Below are positions 26,121-36,595 of a DNA stretch of 64,000 nt, in pieces; the stretch's first letter is position 1; each line of letters starts with the position of its first letter. The notes under the pieces were generated by a model, which saw only the letters and a list, made by a program, of their open reading frames with translations, was not told the DNA's origin and did not search any database. This DNA is from Planctomycetota bacterium. Its GTDB lineage: Bacteria; Planctomycetota; UBA8742; UBA2392. The stretch covers positions 2,194,657-2,258,656 of the forward strand of contig JAOSKM010000001.1 in the NCBI GenBank assembly GCA_027493625.1. Reading direction: 5' to 3'. A program made the position numbers and the translations under genes.

Positions 26121-28213
26121 CGCGGCTGTTCCAGATCCAGCGTCCGCAGCCAGCCGCCCGCCACCAGGTTCAGCGACGCGTCGCCCGAGGCCGCAAGGTC
26201 TGTGACGTCCGAGGCCGCGCGAGCCAGCTCGCGCCCGGTGGCGACTTCATAGAACACCAGCTCAGCGGCCTCCAGCGTGACCAGCACGCTGCCCCCGAAC
26301 AGCAGCGCCAGCTTGCGCGGCGCAACGGAGGCGCGCACCGTCTGTTCCGGCCCGCCGCGCAGGCCGTGCACGACCACCAGCGCCCCGTAGGCGATTGCCA
26401 GCGAGGTCCCCCGTGCATCCAGCGCCAGCAGGTCGGGCGCTACATCGAGCCGGTTGGCGACCGGCGCCGGGTCCCCGGCCATGTCGGCGACATAAACGGT
26501 ATCGCGCACCCGGATGGCAGCCACGCCGGCCTGTGCCGCGACGGCCAACGCGTCCGGCGCGCGCTCGCCGGGCAGCAGGAACTCCGTCAGCGAATCAGCC
26601 CCCACCAGTTTCAGCTTCTGCCGGTGCGCGAACAACAGCACCCGTCCGTCGGCAAATGCACCCAGCAGCACGCCTTCTTCACTGCGACGCAGCCCGCCCG
26701 GCAGGATCAGCCCGCCCTCGATCCACGCCGGGCCCTGCGGCGCCAGCACCACGCCGGGCACGGTTCCCAGCGCGCGTACCCTGCCTCGCTGCAGCACGAA
26801 CCGCTCCAGTCCCGGGGTCTGCAGCGTGAAACCGTGGGCCAGCGCCTCAGGTGCGTAGCCTGGCGGCACCATGCGCAAAGGTACGCCGCCCAGCGCCGAA
26901 TCGTCCTGGCCGCGCACGCTCAGTTCACCCTTGCGATTGGCGAACACCAGTCCGCGGGGGTGGCGCTCGATGAAACTGAGCGTGTAGCCTCCCAGCGTCC
27001 ACTCGCGCAGGTTGCTGAAATCCATGCTCACCATGCGACCGGAACGTCCCACCCACACCGGCGTGTCATCGGCCAGGAAACGCAGGTCCTCCGCCGGCTC
27101 GTCCGGCATTTCGTGCGTGCTGCTCAGCGGCTGCGCGGACCCGTCCGGCTCAATCGCCAGCAGGCTCAGCGCCCGGCCGTTGAGGATCGCCGCGTACACG
27201 GCTCCGGCTCCATAGTGCAGGGCGATGCGGTCGGGCTCGCGCTCCAGGGCGAGCAGTTGCTCGCTGGCCAGGTACACGCCCTGCGGTGTCGCGTAGACGG
27301 GCTGGTCGCCGGCCACACAGATCGCCCGCACGTCGGATTGTCCCGGCGCCAGGGGCAGCACGTCACGTTGCCGGCCGCCCAGCGGGTCGCGAATGTAGCG
27401 CACCAGTCCGTGGACGCCTCGCGCCTCGTAGACCGCGGCGAGGTCGCGGTCCGCGGCCAGGCCGAATGACTGGTATGGACCCGGGAAGTCCGGCGGCGAG
27501 AATGCGAGACGCTTCACCGTGCCGTTCGCGCCGTCGAAGACCACGCCGGGCAGCGCCAGAAACCACGCGCTGCCGTCGCCGTTGAGGCGCAGCTGCGCGG
27601 GCTCAACCGCGGCATGGGATGGTTCAAGCGCGCCGGTCGCCCACCTGAGCTTGCCGTCCAGGGCGCCCCAGATCTCGACCACCACGCCGTCCGTCACCCG
27701 GCGGGCCACGGCCACCACCGACAGGTCGCCGCTGACCGCCCCCGCGATGATCGGCCTGTCCGCCTGCTCACTGCCCTCGAAACGCACGGCGGAGTCGCGG
27801 GTGAGCTGCGCCGCCAGCGGCCACCATGCCGGCGCGCCCAGGGACCGGGCTTCATCCAGCAGGGCCCGGGCGCGCGCGGTGTTTCCGTCACGGATTTCGT
27901 GCATGGCCAGCCGGCAGTTCATCAGGGCGCGGGCATGCTCCGCCTGGTCCAGCCGGTCGAGAGCACCCTGCAGCTCGCGTTCCAGCTGGTCAACGCGGGT
28001 TCGCAACTGTCGCGCCATCTGCTCGGCGTTCTGCTCGGCCTGGCGGGCGTCGCGGGTTTCGGCCTGCATGCGGCGATAGGCGCTGAGCCCCAGCGCGAAC
28101 AGGCACACCAGCACCAGCGCGAATGCGCCGAACACCACGCGCTGCAACCTCACCCGAGACAGCAGCTGCATCTCGGGTGACGCCTCTTCACGACCGGGTA
28201 CGGGTTCCGCCAT
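26117..28213 (-). CDS. membrane-anchored coiled-coil beta-propeller protein
   Basis: 698 residues. A short cytoplasmic N-terminus, one transmembrane helix (VVFGAFALVLVCLFALGLSAY, about 27-47) and a coiled coil (about 50-100, Gln/Arg/Glu-rich) lead into about 550 residues of irregular WD40-like blades (VFYEVATGRELA, VEIWGALDGKLRW). This is the layout seen C-terminal to many membrane Ser/Thr kinases, here without a kinase domain. It probably senses or scaffolds outside the membrane. Convergent with the Cys-cluster gene. Confidence 0.65.
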   Translation of the reverse strand: MAEPVPGREEASPEMQLLSRVRLQRVVFGAFALVLVCLFALGLSAYRRMQAETRDARQAEQNAEQMARQLRTRVDQLERELQGALDRLDQAEHARALMNCRLAMHEIRDGNTARARALLDEARSLGAPAWWPLAAQLTRDSAVRFEGSEQADRPIIAGAVSGDLSVVAVARRVTDGVVVEIWGALDGKLRWATGALEPSHAAVEPAQLRLNGDGSAWFLALPGVVFDGANGTVKRLAFSPPDFPGPYQSFGLAADRDLAAVYEARGVHGLVRYIRDPLGGRQRDVLPLAPGQSDVRAICVAGDQPVYATPQGVYLASEQLLALEREPDRIALHYGAGAVYAAILNGRALSLLAIEPDGSAQPLSSTHEMPDEPAEDLRFLADDTPVWVGRSGRMVSMDFSNLREWTLGGYTLSFIERHPRGLVFANRKGELSVRGQDDSALGGVPLRMVPPGYAPEALAHGFTLQTPGLERFVLQRGRVRALGTVPGVVLAPQGPAWIEGGLILPGGLRRSEEGVLLGAFADGRVLLFAHRQKLKLVGADSLTEFLLPGERAPDALAVAAQAGVAAIRVRDTVYVADMAGDPAPVANRLDVAPDLLALDARGTSLAIAYGALVVVHGLRGGPEQTVRASVAPRKLALLFGGSVLVTLEAAELVFYEVATGRELARAASDVTDLAASGDASLNLVAGGWLRTLDLEQPR

Positions 28214-28293
28214 GCCTTCTTTGTACTTTTCCTTTGCCCGTTGCGCCGTACCATGCCCGGCCGGGGGATTCGGGCACTGGAGTATAGGCAGAA

Positions 28294-29310
28294 ATGCTGA
28301 TCCTGATGAAGTCGAACGCGAGCGAACAGCAGCTCGAGGCCGTGGCCGCCCGCGTGCGTGACCTCGGTTTGACCCCCCACCCGCTGAAATCCAGCAGCCG
28401 TACGGTGGTCGGCGTCACCGGCGAGTACAACGGGCTTGACCCCGCGGTGTTCTCGGCCCTGGCCGGCGTCAGCAAGGTGGTGCGCCTGAGTGTGCCATTC
28501 AAGCTGGCCGCCCGCGAGTTCCACCAGGACGACACCGTGGTGGACGTCGCCGGCGTGAAAATCGGCGCCGGGCAGAAACTCTGCGTAATGGCCGGCCCCT
28601 GCAGCTTCGAGAGCGAAGAACAGGTGCTGGAAATCGCCCGCGCTGTGAAGGCAGCCGGCGCCAGCATCATGCGCGGCGGGCTGTTCAAGCCGCGCAGCAG
28701 CCCCTTCAGCTTCCAGGGCCTGCAGCAAGGCGGCGCGAAGATCATGGACCTCGCCCGCCAGCAGACCGGCCTGAGCTTCGTGACCGAGGCCCTGGACGAA
28801 GCTTCACTCGAACTGGTGGAAGAGCACGCCGACATGATCCAGATCGGCGCGCGCAACATGCAGAACTTCACCCTGCTGAAGAAAGCGGGCCAGAGCAAAA
28901 AGCCCGTGCTGCTCAAGCGCGGCATGAGCGCGACTCTCGAAGAGTGGCTCACCGCCGCCGACTACATCCTCAGTGGCGGCAACTCCCAGGTGGTGCTGTG
29001 CGAGCGCGGCATCCGCAGCTTCGCAACCCACACCCGCAACACCCTTGACCTCAGCGCCGTGCCGGCCGTGAAAGAACTTTCGCACCTGCCGATCATCGTG
29101 GACCCAAGCCACGGCACGGGCATCCGCAACTACGTGCCGCCCATGGCGCTGGCGGCCGTGGCGGCCGGCGCTGACGGAATCATGGTGGAAGTACACAACA
29201 ACCCGGAGCAGGCCAAGAGCGACGGCGGCCAGAGCCTGTTCATCGAGCAGTTCCGGCAGATGATGGAAAAGATCCCGGCCGTGGCCAAAGCCGTCGGCCG
29301 AGCGGTGTAA
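28294..29310 (+). CDS. aroF: 3-deoxy-7-phosphoheptulonate (DAHP) synthase
   Basis: 338 residues. First step of the shikimate pathway: condenses phosphoenolpyruvate and erythrose-4-phosphate. The N-terminal 75 residues form a ferredoxin-like regulatory domain as in the Thermotoga type (I-beta). The barrel shows [46 protein letters not shown] and the metal-binding [11 protein letters not shown]. Two possible ATGs lie 4 codons apart. The downstream small gene may be co-transcribed. Confidence 0.94.
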   Translation: MLILMKSNASEQQLEAVAARVRDLGLTPHPLKSSSRTVVGVTGEYNGLDPAVFSALAGVSKVVRLSVPFKLAAREFHQDDTVVDVAGVKIGAGQKLCVMAGPCSFESEEQVLEIARAVKAAGASIMRGGLFKPRSSPFSFQGLQQGGAKIMDLARQQTGLSFVTEALDEASLELVEEHADMIQIGARNMQNFTLLKKAGQSKKPVLLKRGMSATLEEWLTAADYILSGGNSQVVLCERGIRSFATHTRNTLDLSAVPAVKELSHLPIIVDPSHGTGIRNYVPPMALAAVAAGADGIMVEVHNNPEQAKSDGGQSLFIEQFRQMMEKIPAVAKAVGRAV

Positions 29311-29393
29311 ACGATTCAGGATTCAGAATTCAGGATGTCGGTCAGCGCCGAGGCAACTCCTGAATCCTGAATCCGGAATCCTGAATCCAGACC
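29311..29393. repeat. word repeat (ATTCAGGATTC) with inverted arms
   Basis: Left arm repeats GATTCAGGATTCAG and right arm repeats CTGAATCCTGAATC, forming a long imperfect stem in the gap after aroF. It uses the same words as the thiS-thiG gap element. Confidence 0.7.
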
Positions 29394-29609
29394 ATGTCCT
29401 ATTTCATCGTCACCTTCGACACCGACCGCAAAGCCGAGGTCATGCAGGCCCTCAAGGCCGTGCCGGGCGTGGTGGTGAACGGCGTGCCGCTGGCCAACGG
29501 CACGGTACGCATCAAGACGGTGACGCGCACGCTGGACGACGAAACCAGCGCGGTGCATGCGGTGGAGGACATCGTCGGCGTGATCGACCTGCGCCTGCTT
29601 GAGGCCTGA
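29394..29609 (+). CDS. small ferredoxin-fold protein (NapD/ACT-like pattern)
   Basis: 71 residues with alternating strands and helices: MSYFIVTFDT, a helix, PGVVVNGVPL, TVRIKTVTRT, a helix, then GVIDLRLLEA. The pattern resembles NapD chaperones or ACT-type regulatory domains, but no diagnostic residue allows assignment. It follows aroF after a repeat element, so a link to aromatic biosynthesis is only positional. Confidence 0.5.
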   Translation: MSYFIVTFDTDRKAEVMQALKAVPGVVVNGVPLANGTVRIKTVTRTLDDETSAVHAVEDIVGVIDLRLLEA

Positions 29610-29672
29610 GCGGCGCGGCGTTTCCAACCTCGCCCGTTGCCGCGCCGCGCGGGCGGCCTATGCTGTCCCGGC

Positions 29673-30800
29673 ATGAAGCTGACCCGTCTGCTTTCAGCAT
29701 CCCGTTACGCGGCCTGCCGCGCCCTGTTCGCGGAGCCGCTGACGACGCTGCGCAAGCTGGCCGCGTTCAAACGCGACACACCGCCGGTTGAGCTGAAGAT
29801 GAAGGACGGCACCGTGGTGCGCCTGGAGAAACCCAGCCGCAGCAACTGGCTGTGGGACCACGCCCTGGCCCCCGGCGCCGATGCCGTGTTCGAGGACGGC
29901 CTGCTGCGTTTTCGATCCGGCGCCACCAGCTTCGAGCTGCCGATAATTGACGACACCGCAGCGGCGGCGCGCTGGGTAGGCCGCCACCTGCCGGATGCCG
30001 AACAACTGCGGTGGCGGAACGGACTGCTGGTGGTGCAGGCCCGCGGCCAGGAACTGGCGTTCCGTGCCGACTCGGCCACCGACTGGGTGGTGCTGGATGA
30101 GGTGCTGCTGAACGACGAGTACCGCATCGCGGAGCTGCCGGACGACCTCGGCGTCGTAATCGACTGCGGCGCGAACATCGGAGTCTTCTCCGCGCTGGTC
30201 TCGCGCAAGGCCCGTCGTGTGATCCTGATCGAGCCCATGCCCCAGAACGTGGAAGTCGCGCGTCGCAACCTGGAGCAGGCCGGGGCGCAGTCAAGGGCCG
30301 AGGTTCTACAGGCCGCTCTGGGCGCGGAAAGCAACGGCACACTGACGCTGTGGGTGACCGAGAAAGGGCCCGGCTGCAACTCGATCAACCGCAGTCAGGC
30401 GGCCGCCTTCGGGGAACCGGTTGAACTGAAGGTGCCGACCATCTCGATCGCGGACTTGTTCGAACGTCACGGCATCGAGCAGTGTGACCTGTTCAAGTGC
30501 GACATTGAGGGCGGTGAGTACCCGGCCTTCGAGAGCGCGCCGGTCGAGGTGTTGCGGCGCATCCGGCGGCTGCGCATGGAGTACCACCTTTTCAACGACG
30601 CGGAGTGGCTGGCGCGCTTCGAGCGGTTGAAGGACAAGCTTGGCGAATCAGGCTTCCGTATCAAGCTGACGGACCCACTGTTGCCGGACGGCAAACCATC
30701 CGGCGGCGGATATCTCTCAGCGACACGCGTCGAGGGCGAGGATCCCGAGGTGCCGGCCCTGCAGTACGGCTCCGCCCTGCAGGCAGTGCTCAGCGCCTAG
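29673..30800 (+). CDS. FkbM-family methyltransferase with N-terminal extension
   Basis: 375 residues. The C-terminal domain (about 165-340) is an FkbM methyltransferase: VIDCGANIGVFSAL (SAM site), ILIEPMPQNVEVARRNL, and LFKCDIEGGEYPAFE. The first 160 residues form an extra mixed domain. Such enzymes O-methylate sugars in surface glycans. It is first in a run with a second FkbM enzyme, a DUF268-like methyltransferase, glycosyltransferases and gmd. Confidence 0.8.
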   Translation: MKLTRLLSASRYAACRALFAEPLTTLRKLAAFKRDTPPVELKMKDGTVVRLEKPSRSNWLWDHALAPGADAVFEDGLLRFRSGATSFELPIIDDTAAAARWVGRHLPDAEQLRWRNGLLVVQARGQELAFRADSATDWVVLDEVLLNDEYRIAELPDDLGVVIDCGANIGVFSALVSRKARRVILIEPMPQNVEVARRNLEQAGAQSRAEVLQAALGAESNGTLTLWVTEKGPGCNSINRSQAAAFGEPVELKVPTISIADLFERHGIEQCDLFKCDIEGGEYPAFESAPVEVLRRIRRLRMEYHLFNDAEWLARFERLKDKLGESGFRIKLTDPLLPDGKPSGGGYLSATRVEGEDPEVPALQYGSALQAVLSA

Positions 30801-30883
30801 GATCGCCGGGCTGGCCGCCGCACGGAACGCAGGCTAACCTCTGGCGCCGTAGCTGCAGGATCAGCCCGCAAGCCGAGACGAAC

Positions 30884-31588
30884 ATGGCACGACCAAGGCT
30901 GTTCAAGAAGCGCACCAGGCCCGATCCGGGAACTCTCAGCTACTCCCAATGCGGGGAAGACCTGATCTGCGACTTCCTGCTTCAGCACATCCTCGGAATC
31001 AAGGAGCCCTACTACCTCGACATCGGCGCTCACTCACCCATCAACCGCAACAACACCTACCTGTTCTACGCGCGCGGCCTTTCCGGCGTGCTGGTTGAAC
31101 CCAACCCGGACGCCTGCCTCAAGCTGCGCAAGGTGCGCCCGCGCGACAAGGTGATCACTGCCGGGGTCTCCGACCACAGCGGGTCCGCGGCCTACTACCG
31201 CATGGATGCGGATACCCTGAACACCTTCAGCGCGGCAGACAAGCAGCGCTACATCGAGCAGGGCCACAAGCTGGTAAGCGAGGAGACTATCGAGCTGCTT
31301 TCAGCCCCGGAGCTGCTGTCAAAGCACTGCGAGCGCTGCCCGGACTTCGTCTCCATCGACGTCGAAGGCCTGGAAATGCCGATCCTGGAGTCATGGGACT
31401 TCGACGCCGAGCGCCCCCCTGTGTTCTGCATCGAGACCCTGGAGTACGCGCTCGACACCACGGGCAGGAAGCGCATGGACATCATCGAGTTCGTGGTGGG
31501 CAAAGGTTATCGGGTTTACGCGGACACTTACATCAACACGGTTTTCTTCGATGCCGCCCGCTGGCCGGGAAAAGGCATCCTGGGTTAA
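30884..31588 (+). CDS. FkbM-family methyltransferase
   Basis: 234 residues starting MARPRLFKKR. FkbM signatures: SQCGEDLICDFL, YYLDIGAHSPINRNNTYLFY, GVLVEPNPDACLKL and DFVSIDVEGLEMPIL. This subgroup (SQxGED...DIGAH) is common in polysaccharide loci. It lies 83 bp after the previous methyltransferase and 21 bp before the next gene, probably in one transcript. Confidence 0.88.
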   Translation: MARPRLFKKRTRPDPGTLSYSQCGEDLICDFLLQHILGIKEPYYLDIGAHSPINRNNTYLFYARGLSGVLVEPNPDACLKLRKVRPRDKVITAGVSDHSGSAAYYRMDADTLNTFSAADKQRYIEQGHKLVSEETIELLSAPELLSKHCERCPDFVSIDVEGLEMPILESWDFDAERPPVFCIETLEYALDTTGRKRMDIIEFVVGKGYRVYADTYINTVFFDAARWPGKGILG

Positions 31589-31609
31589 AGCCGAACCGGA
31601 ATTGCGGGC

Positions 31610-32356
31610 ATGGGCGTCCTGAAGAAAATGCGCAAGTCGGCGGACAAGCGGCGCAAGAAGGCCGAGTTCAAGGCCGAGTTCGAGCAGTTCCGGAAACTGG
31701 CCGCCGAGGCCGGCAGCCGCCTCAGCGTCGAGTGGGAAGACCGCTACCCCTGCCTGGACGACAAGTCGGCCAAGACCGGCTTCGACCGCCACTACGTCTA
31801 CCACACCGCCTGGGCCACGCGGGTGCTCGCGCGCACAAAGCCCGAGCTGCACATCGACGTTTCCTCCAGCGTGTACTTCTCGGCGCTTGCTTCAGCCATC
31901 GTACCCGTGCGCCAGTACGAGTTCCGCCCGCCGGAATTGCAGCTGGACGGCCTTGAGGTGGTGCAGGGCGACCTGATGAAGCTGCCCCTGGACGACCGCA
32001 GCGTGAAGTCGCTGTCGTGCATGCACGTTGTCGAGCACGTCGGCCTGGCCCGCTACGGCGACCCCATGGACGCAAACGGCGACCTGAAGGCAATCGCCGA
32101 GCTCAAGCGCGTGCTGGCGCCCGGCGGCCGGCTGCTGTTCGTGGTGCCGATAGGTCGCCCGCGCATCGAGTTCAACGCGCACCGCATCTACTCGTTCGAG
32201 CAGATTCGTGAGCTGTTCAAGGAGTTCGAACTCGAGGAGTTTGCCCTGATCCCCGACAAGGCCGAGACCGGCCACCTGGTGTACGGCGCATCGCCCGAGT
32301 TGTGCGCCGCGCAGAAGTACGGCTGCGGCTGCTTCCTGTTCCGGCGCAACACCTAG
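31610..32356 (+). CDS. DUF268-like class I methyltransferase
   Basis: 248 residues. A basic coiled N-terminus leads into a Rossmann methyltransferase with IDVSSSVYFSALAS in place of the glycine-rich loop, GLEVVQGDLMKLP, SLSCMHVVEHVGLARYGD and ELKRVLAPGGRLLFVVPIG. This arrangement matches DUF268 proteins. It is likely part of surface-glycan modification. Its stop overlaps by 4 bp with the convergent glycosyltransferase-like gene. Confidence 0.8.
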   Translation: MGVLKKMRKSADKRRKKAEFKAEFEQFRKLAAEAGSRLSVEWEDRYPCLDDKSAKTGFDRHYVYHTAWATRVLARTKPELHIDVSSSVYFSALASAIVPVRQYEFRPPELQLDGLEVVQGDLMKLPLDDRSVKSLSCMHVVEHVGLARYGDPMDANGDLKAIAELKRVLAPGGRLLFVVPIGRPRIEFNAHRIYSFEQIRELFKEFELEEFALIPDKAETGHLVYGASPELCAAQKYGCGCFLFRRNT

Positions 32357-33198
32357 ACCAGCTGCATGGGCATTTCGTGGTGGCAGCCGCGGTTGTCTTT
32401 CAGTGCGTAGACGGGCGCCAGGTTCACGCGTTTGCCCGCCAGGAAGGCCTCGTTCAGCGCCTCGGCGCTGATTCCGTGCTCTTCCCCGGCGCGATTCTGA
32501 AAGTCGTGCTGCACACGGTTCACCGGCAGGTTCACCACAACCGACTCGCTGTAACAGGTCATCAGCGGGCGCGCCTTGATGCGCCGGCCGTTGAGCGCTG
32601 CCTCAAAGCTGTTGGGATGCCTGAACTCGATCGACTGCACGATCGGGAACAGGTCGTCATAGCGGAAAATGTGGCCGTCCACGGACATCGGGTCGCCCCA
32701 GTCGCCCTTTGATTTGCGCCAGTTCCAGCGGCCGAAGCGTGCCCAGAACGGCGGCTTCACTTCGCGGTTCTCGGCATAGCAGTAGTCGTAGCGCGGGCAC
32801 ATGCGCAGGCTCAGGCACAGCACCCTGGGGTCGCGCTTCAGGCGCTGCATGGGTTTGCCGGCATCCAGCGGCCAGGGCTGCTTGAAGATCATGTCGTCGA
32901 CCAGGAACATGCACCACGGCGCGCCGTTGGCCTGGTGCTGGCGCTGCATGGTTTCGACCACGATCGACTTGAATCCGCCGGCCTGCGCGGTCTCATCGAT
33001 GAACTCCAGCGCCGGCGAGTTGTGCTGTCCGCGCGCGATTTCGTAGCCCTTGGCAAACTCCGGTGTCGAGGCCGCATACACCACGGCCCAGCGCGCGCGG
33101 CTTTCCCAGCCCTCGACCTTTTCCTTGATGCTGCGCAGCAGCGCGTCCAGCTGCGCCGCGCGATCCTTGCTGAAGATGATCACGTTGAGCAGGTCCAT
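32353..33198 (-). CDS. glycosyltransferase-like protein (GT-A type)
   Basis: 281 residues. The N-terminus DLLNVIIFSKDRAAQLDALLRSI and the metal-binding-like FLVDDMIF resemble GT-A glycosyltransferases. The middle carries LSLRMCPRYDYCY and WGDPMSVDGHIFR. It belongs to a little-studied group rather than classic GT2. Opposite in strand to its neighbours but in the same glycan region. Confidence 0.65.
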   Translation of the reverse strand: MDLLNVIIFSKDRAAQLDALLRSIKEKVEGWESRARWAVVYAASTPEFAKGYEIARGQHNSPALEFIDETAQAGGFKSIVVETMQRQHQANGAPWCMFLVDDMIFKQPWPLDAGKPMQRLKRDPRVLCLSLRMCPRYDYCYAENREVKPPFWARFGRWNWRKSKGDWGDPMSVDGHIFRYDDLFPIVQSIEFRHPNSFEAALNGRRIKARPLMTCYSESVVVNLPVNRVQHDFQNRAGEEHGISAEALNEAFLAGKRVNLAPVYALKDNRGCHHEMPMQLV

Positions 33199-33272
33199 CG
33201 CCGCAAACTAGCCGCGCGGACACGCACGGGCAAGTTGCGACGCTCGGCCGGGGCAGCTAGCTTGCACGATCC

Positions 33273-34213
33273 ATGGGCGACCTGGTCTCGGTCATCATTC
33301 CCACCTTCAACCGCGCGGCGCGCATGCCCGTGGCCGTGCGCTCCGTGCTGGCGCAGACCTGGCGGCCGCTGGAGATCGTGGTGGTGGACGACGGCAGCCC
33401 CGACGACACGCCGCAGGTGCTGCGCGGCCTGGAACCGGAAGTGACGGCCGCCGGCGCGATCCCCCGCTTCATCCGCCAGCAGAACGGCGGCGCGGCCGGC
33501 GCCCGCAACACCGGCATGAAAGCGGCAACCGGCCAGTGGATCGCGTTCCTGGACGACGACGACCGCTGGTACCCCCACAAGCTGGCGGCGCAGATGGCCC
33601 GCCTGGCCGAGACCGGCGCAGACGCCTGCTCGGCCGTCGCGCTGCTGGTTGAGCCGGGGGCTTCGACCTGGTACCGGAGAAGGGCGTGCGGCTGATCGAC
33701 GGCTTTCATCCCGCCGAGTACCTGCGCACGGAGCGCCACGCGCACATCAACTCGGTGCTGGTCAAGCGCGAGGCGGCGGAGCGCACGGGCGAGTTCGACA
33801 CCAGCCTGCGCGCGACCGAAGACCTGGAATGGCTGGCGCGGTTGGTGCACGAGGCTGAGTTCTGCGCGGTGCCCGAAGTGCTGCTCTCGTACGACCGCAG
33901 CGCGCCGGAGGGCGCACTGACCCACCACGCCGGCCGGGAGGACGTCTTCCGCGACCACGCCAACCGCGAGGCCATGCTGCTCAAGATCCGCGAGCGTTGC
34001 GGCACGCGGCGCGGCTGGGACGAATCGGCCTGGCGCTTCCGGGCCGGGCTCGAGTTCCGCTCGTTCGTGCGCCACCGCCTGCGCGCCAGGCAGTGGCGCA
34101 AGGCGATCGAGCTGTTCGAGAAGGGCATGGAGCTCAGCCACGGCGCGGAGCCCCTGGCGCGCCTGCGCGGCAAGGTGCGCAAGGCCAGGTTCAAGGCGCT
34201 GTTCGGCGGTTGA
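33273..34213 (+). CDS. GT2 family glycosyltransferase, apparent frameshift
   Basis: About 313 residues. The classic GT2 start VSVIIPTFNRAARMPVAVRSVL is followed by VVDDGSPDDT, GGAAGARNTGM and the DxD-containing FLDDDDRWYPHKL, then TEDLEWLARL. The frame breaks at a G run (33656-33660); adding one G joins LVEPG to GFDLVPEKG. It transfers a sugar in glycan assembly; donor unknown. It converges on gmd. Confidence 0.85.
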
Positions 34214-35233
34214 TTACTTGAAGTAGCGCTCGCAGACTTCGAACTCGCCGCGCCCGTCCTGCAGTGCCTGCACGTCGGCGTCCACCATCATTTTCACCAG
34301 CTGCTCGAAGGTTACCTTCGGCTTCCAGCCCAGCTTCTGGCGCGCCTTGCCGGCGTCGCCCAACAGCGCGTCCACCTCGCTCGGCCGGAAGTAGCGCGGG
34401 TCGATCTCGACGTGTTTGCGGTAATCCAGTCCGACATGGCCGAAGGCGTGCTCGCAGAACTCGCGCACGCTGTGGGTCTCGCCCGTGGCCAGCACGTAGT
34501 CGTCGGGCTGGTCGGCCTGCAACATCAGCCACATGCCTTCAACGTAGTCGGGCGCGAAGCCCCAGTCACGGCGCGCGTCGAGGTTGCCGAGGAACAGCTT
34601 GTCCTGCCGGCCGGCCTTGATGGCGGCCACGGCGCGGGTGATCTTGCGGGTCACGAAGGTGCCGCCGCGGCGCGGGCTCTCGTGGTTGAACAGGATGCCG
34701 CTGACTGCGAACAGGTTATAGGCCTCGCGGTAGTTGATCGTCATGTAATGGCCGTACACCTTGGCCACGGCGTAGGGGCTGCGCGGCTGGAACACCGTCT
34801 GCTCGTTCTGGGGCGGGCTGGCGCTGCCGAACATTTCGCTGCTGCTGGCCTGGTAGAAGCGGCAGTTGAGGCCGGAATCGCGCACGGCCTCGAGCAGCCG
34901 GGTCACGCCGAGCGCGTCGGTGTCGCCGGTGTACTCGGGCATGTCGAAGCTGACCTTAACGTGGCTCTGGGCGCCGAGGTTGTAGATTTCGTCGGGCTTG
35001 GCCTCGCGCAGCAGGCGCAGCAGGTTGCTGCTGTCGGTGAGATCGCCGTACACCAGGTGCAGGCGCACGTCTTTCTCGTGCGGATCCTGGTACAGGTGAT
35101 CGATGCGCGCCGTGTTGAAGGTGCTGGCCCGGCGGATCAGCCCGTAGACGGTGTAGCCCTTGCTGAGCAGCAACTCGGCGAGATAGCTGCCGTCCTGGCC
35201 GGTGATGCCGGTAATGAACGCGGTTTTCGACAT
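34214..35233 (-). CDS. gmd: GDP-mannose 4,6-dehydratase
   Basis: 339 residues. Converts GDP-mannose to GDP-4-keto-6-deoxymannose, the precursor of fucose, rhamnose-type or perosamine sugars. [13 protein letters not shown] (NADP loop), [35 protein letters not shown] (YxxxK), [15 protein letters not shown] and [17 protein letters not shown] are all characteristic. The start is at MSKTAFITG. It is the last gene of a minus-strand run and abuts the GT2 gene. manA at 7 kb supplies the upstream substrate. Confidence 0.95.
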   Translation of the reverse strand: MSKTAFITGITGQDGSYLAELLLSKGYTVYGLIRRASTFNTARIDHLYQDPHEKDVRLHLVYGDLTDSSNLLRLLREAKPDEIYNLGAQSHVKVSFDMPEYTGDTDALGVTRLLEAVRDSGLNCRFYQASSSEMFGSASPPQNEQTVFQPRSPYAVAKVYGHYMTINYREAYNLFAVSGILFNHESPRRGGTFVTRKITRAVAAIKAGRQDKLFLGNLDARRDWGFAPDYVEGMWLMLQADQPDDYVLATGETHSVREFCEHAFGHVGLDYRKHVEIDPRYFRPSEVDALLGDAGKARQKLGWKPKVTFEQLVKMMVDADVQALQDGRGEFEVCERYFK

Positions 35234-35271
35234 GCGCAGAAGATAGCGCCGGCCGCGCCGTGGCAAAGAGT

Positions 35272-36576
35272 CTAGTTGAAGCGATTGCTCTTCACCGGCC
35301 CGCCCGGGAAGTAGCGCTCGCGCCTGTCCTGCCCGGCCGCGAAAGCCGTGGCATGCCAGGCGCTGCCCGCCAGCTTCAGCAGCTCGCTGAACGGCGCGCC
35401 GTTGTCCTCGACGTACTTGGCCGCGAGCACCCGTGCCGCGAGCTCGGCCACCGGGGCGTCGTCCGGCGGCGTCTGCTCGACACCCTGGTCACCCATGCGC
35501 AGGCCGCCATCCCAGGGGGCGCGGTTCATCTGGTGCAGCAGCGTGGTGACGTCGGCAACGAAGGGCAGCGGCTCGGTCCAGCCGCAGGCGTGGGCGAACA
35601 GCAGCCGGCCCGGCCGGACGACGGCCAGTTGCTGCACCTGCTCGGGCGGCGCGGCGCCGAGGTCGTAGGCGACCACCAGCTCGGGGCCGTCGGCATCCGC
35701 CGTCCAGTCGTGCAGCGGCACACCCAGCAGCTCGGCCGCCGCGGTCGCCAGCACGCTGCTGCCGCGGTCGCCCAGCGCGACCACGCGGCGCGGCTGAAAC
35801 TCGACGGACGCCAGCAGAGCCTTCAGGTGATCGAGCCCCTGCCGGCACAGCACGTAACTGTCCTGCAGCCAGGCGTATCGGCCGCGCATGGCGTCCTCGT
35901 AACCCGCGATCGAGAGGTGCGTCAGCAGCGCGCCCTGCAGCACGAAGTGCCAGCCGCGCAGGTCGGAGTCGTCCAGCGCCGTGGCGCCGTGAACCGCGTC
36001 GGCGCGAGCCAGCGCGCGCTCAAGGCGCGCCTTCATGAACTGCAGGTTTTCGTCGCCCGCGGGCTCAAAGCGCGCGGCCGCCTCACGGGCGGCTTCCAGC
36101 CGGCCGCTCATCAGGCTGTTGAAAGCCAGCAGGTAGGCACAGACCGGGTCGTTGAACACGGCCGGGTCGGCGGCCTGCAGGTGCTCAGCCGCGCGCTCAT
36201 ACAGCATTTCGCCCTCGAGCGCGCTGCACAGCTCAGCGAGGATGGACGGCTGGTTGGGAAAGGCGGCGTTGGCGCGCTCCAGCAGCGTGGCGGCGATGCC
36301 GTGCAGGCCCTCTTCAATGGCCTCATAGGCGGCGTTGTACAGCACCTGCGCGTCGCCCAGGTCGTCGGTGACGGCCGTGAGCAGGCCGGCGAAGCGGTCG
36401 CCGGAGATGGCGGCCGCGATGCGCGCCAGCAGGTCAAGGCCGCGGGCGAGGTCGGCGTCGTCGAGACTGCAAGGCGCGCGCAGATGGTGGTGGATGGCCT
36501 GGAAGGCCGCGTGCGCGTCTGCGGCGGCAAGGTTGTCTGCAGCCTGTTTCAGGGCTGTCTCGAAATCATCGGCCAC
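35272..36576 (-). CDS. TPR-like protein of unknown function
   Basis: 434 residues. The first half is TPR-type helices ([38 protein letters not shown]). The second half looks like a Rossmann-type module ([35 protein letters not shown]) and ends [12 protein letters not shown]. It lies 38 bp upstream of gmd on the same strand and just after the beta-sandwich/PDZ gene. No family recognised. Confidence 0.6.
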   Translation of the reverse strand: MADDFETALKQAADNLAAADAHAAFQAIHHHLRAPCSLDDADLARGLDLLARIAAAISGDRFAGLLTAVTDDLGDAQVLYNAAYEAIEEGLHGIAATLLERANAAFPNQPSILAELCSALEGEMLYERAAEHLQAADPAVFNDPVCAYLLAFNSLMSGRLEAAREAAARFEPAGDENLQFMKARLERALARADAVHGATALDDSDLRGWHFVLQGALLTHLSIAGYEDAMRGRYAWLQDSYVLCRQGLDHLKALLASVEFQPRRVVALGDRGSSVLATAAAELLGVPLHDWTADADGPELVVAYDLGAAPPEQVQQLAVVRPGRLLFAHACGWTEPLPFVADVTTLLHQMNRAPWDGGLRMGDQGVEQTPPDDAPVAELAARVLAAKYVEDNGAPFSELLKLAGSAWHATAFAAGQDRRERYFPGGPVKSNRFN

Positions 36577-36595
36577 GGGTGCTCTCGCTTGCTGT

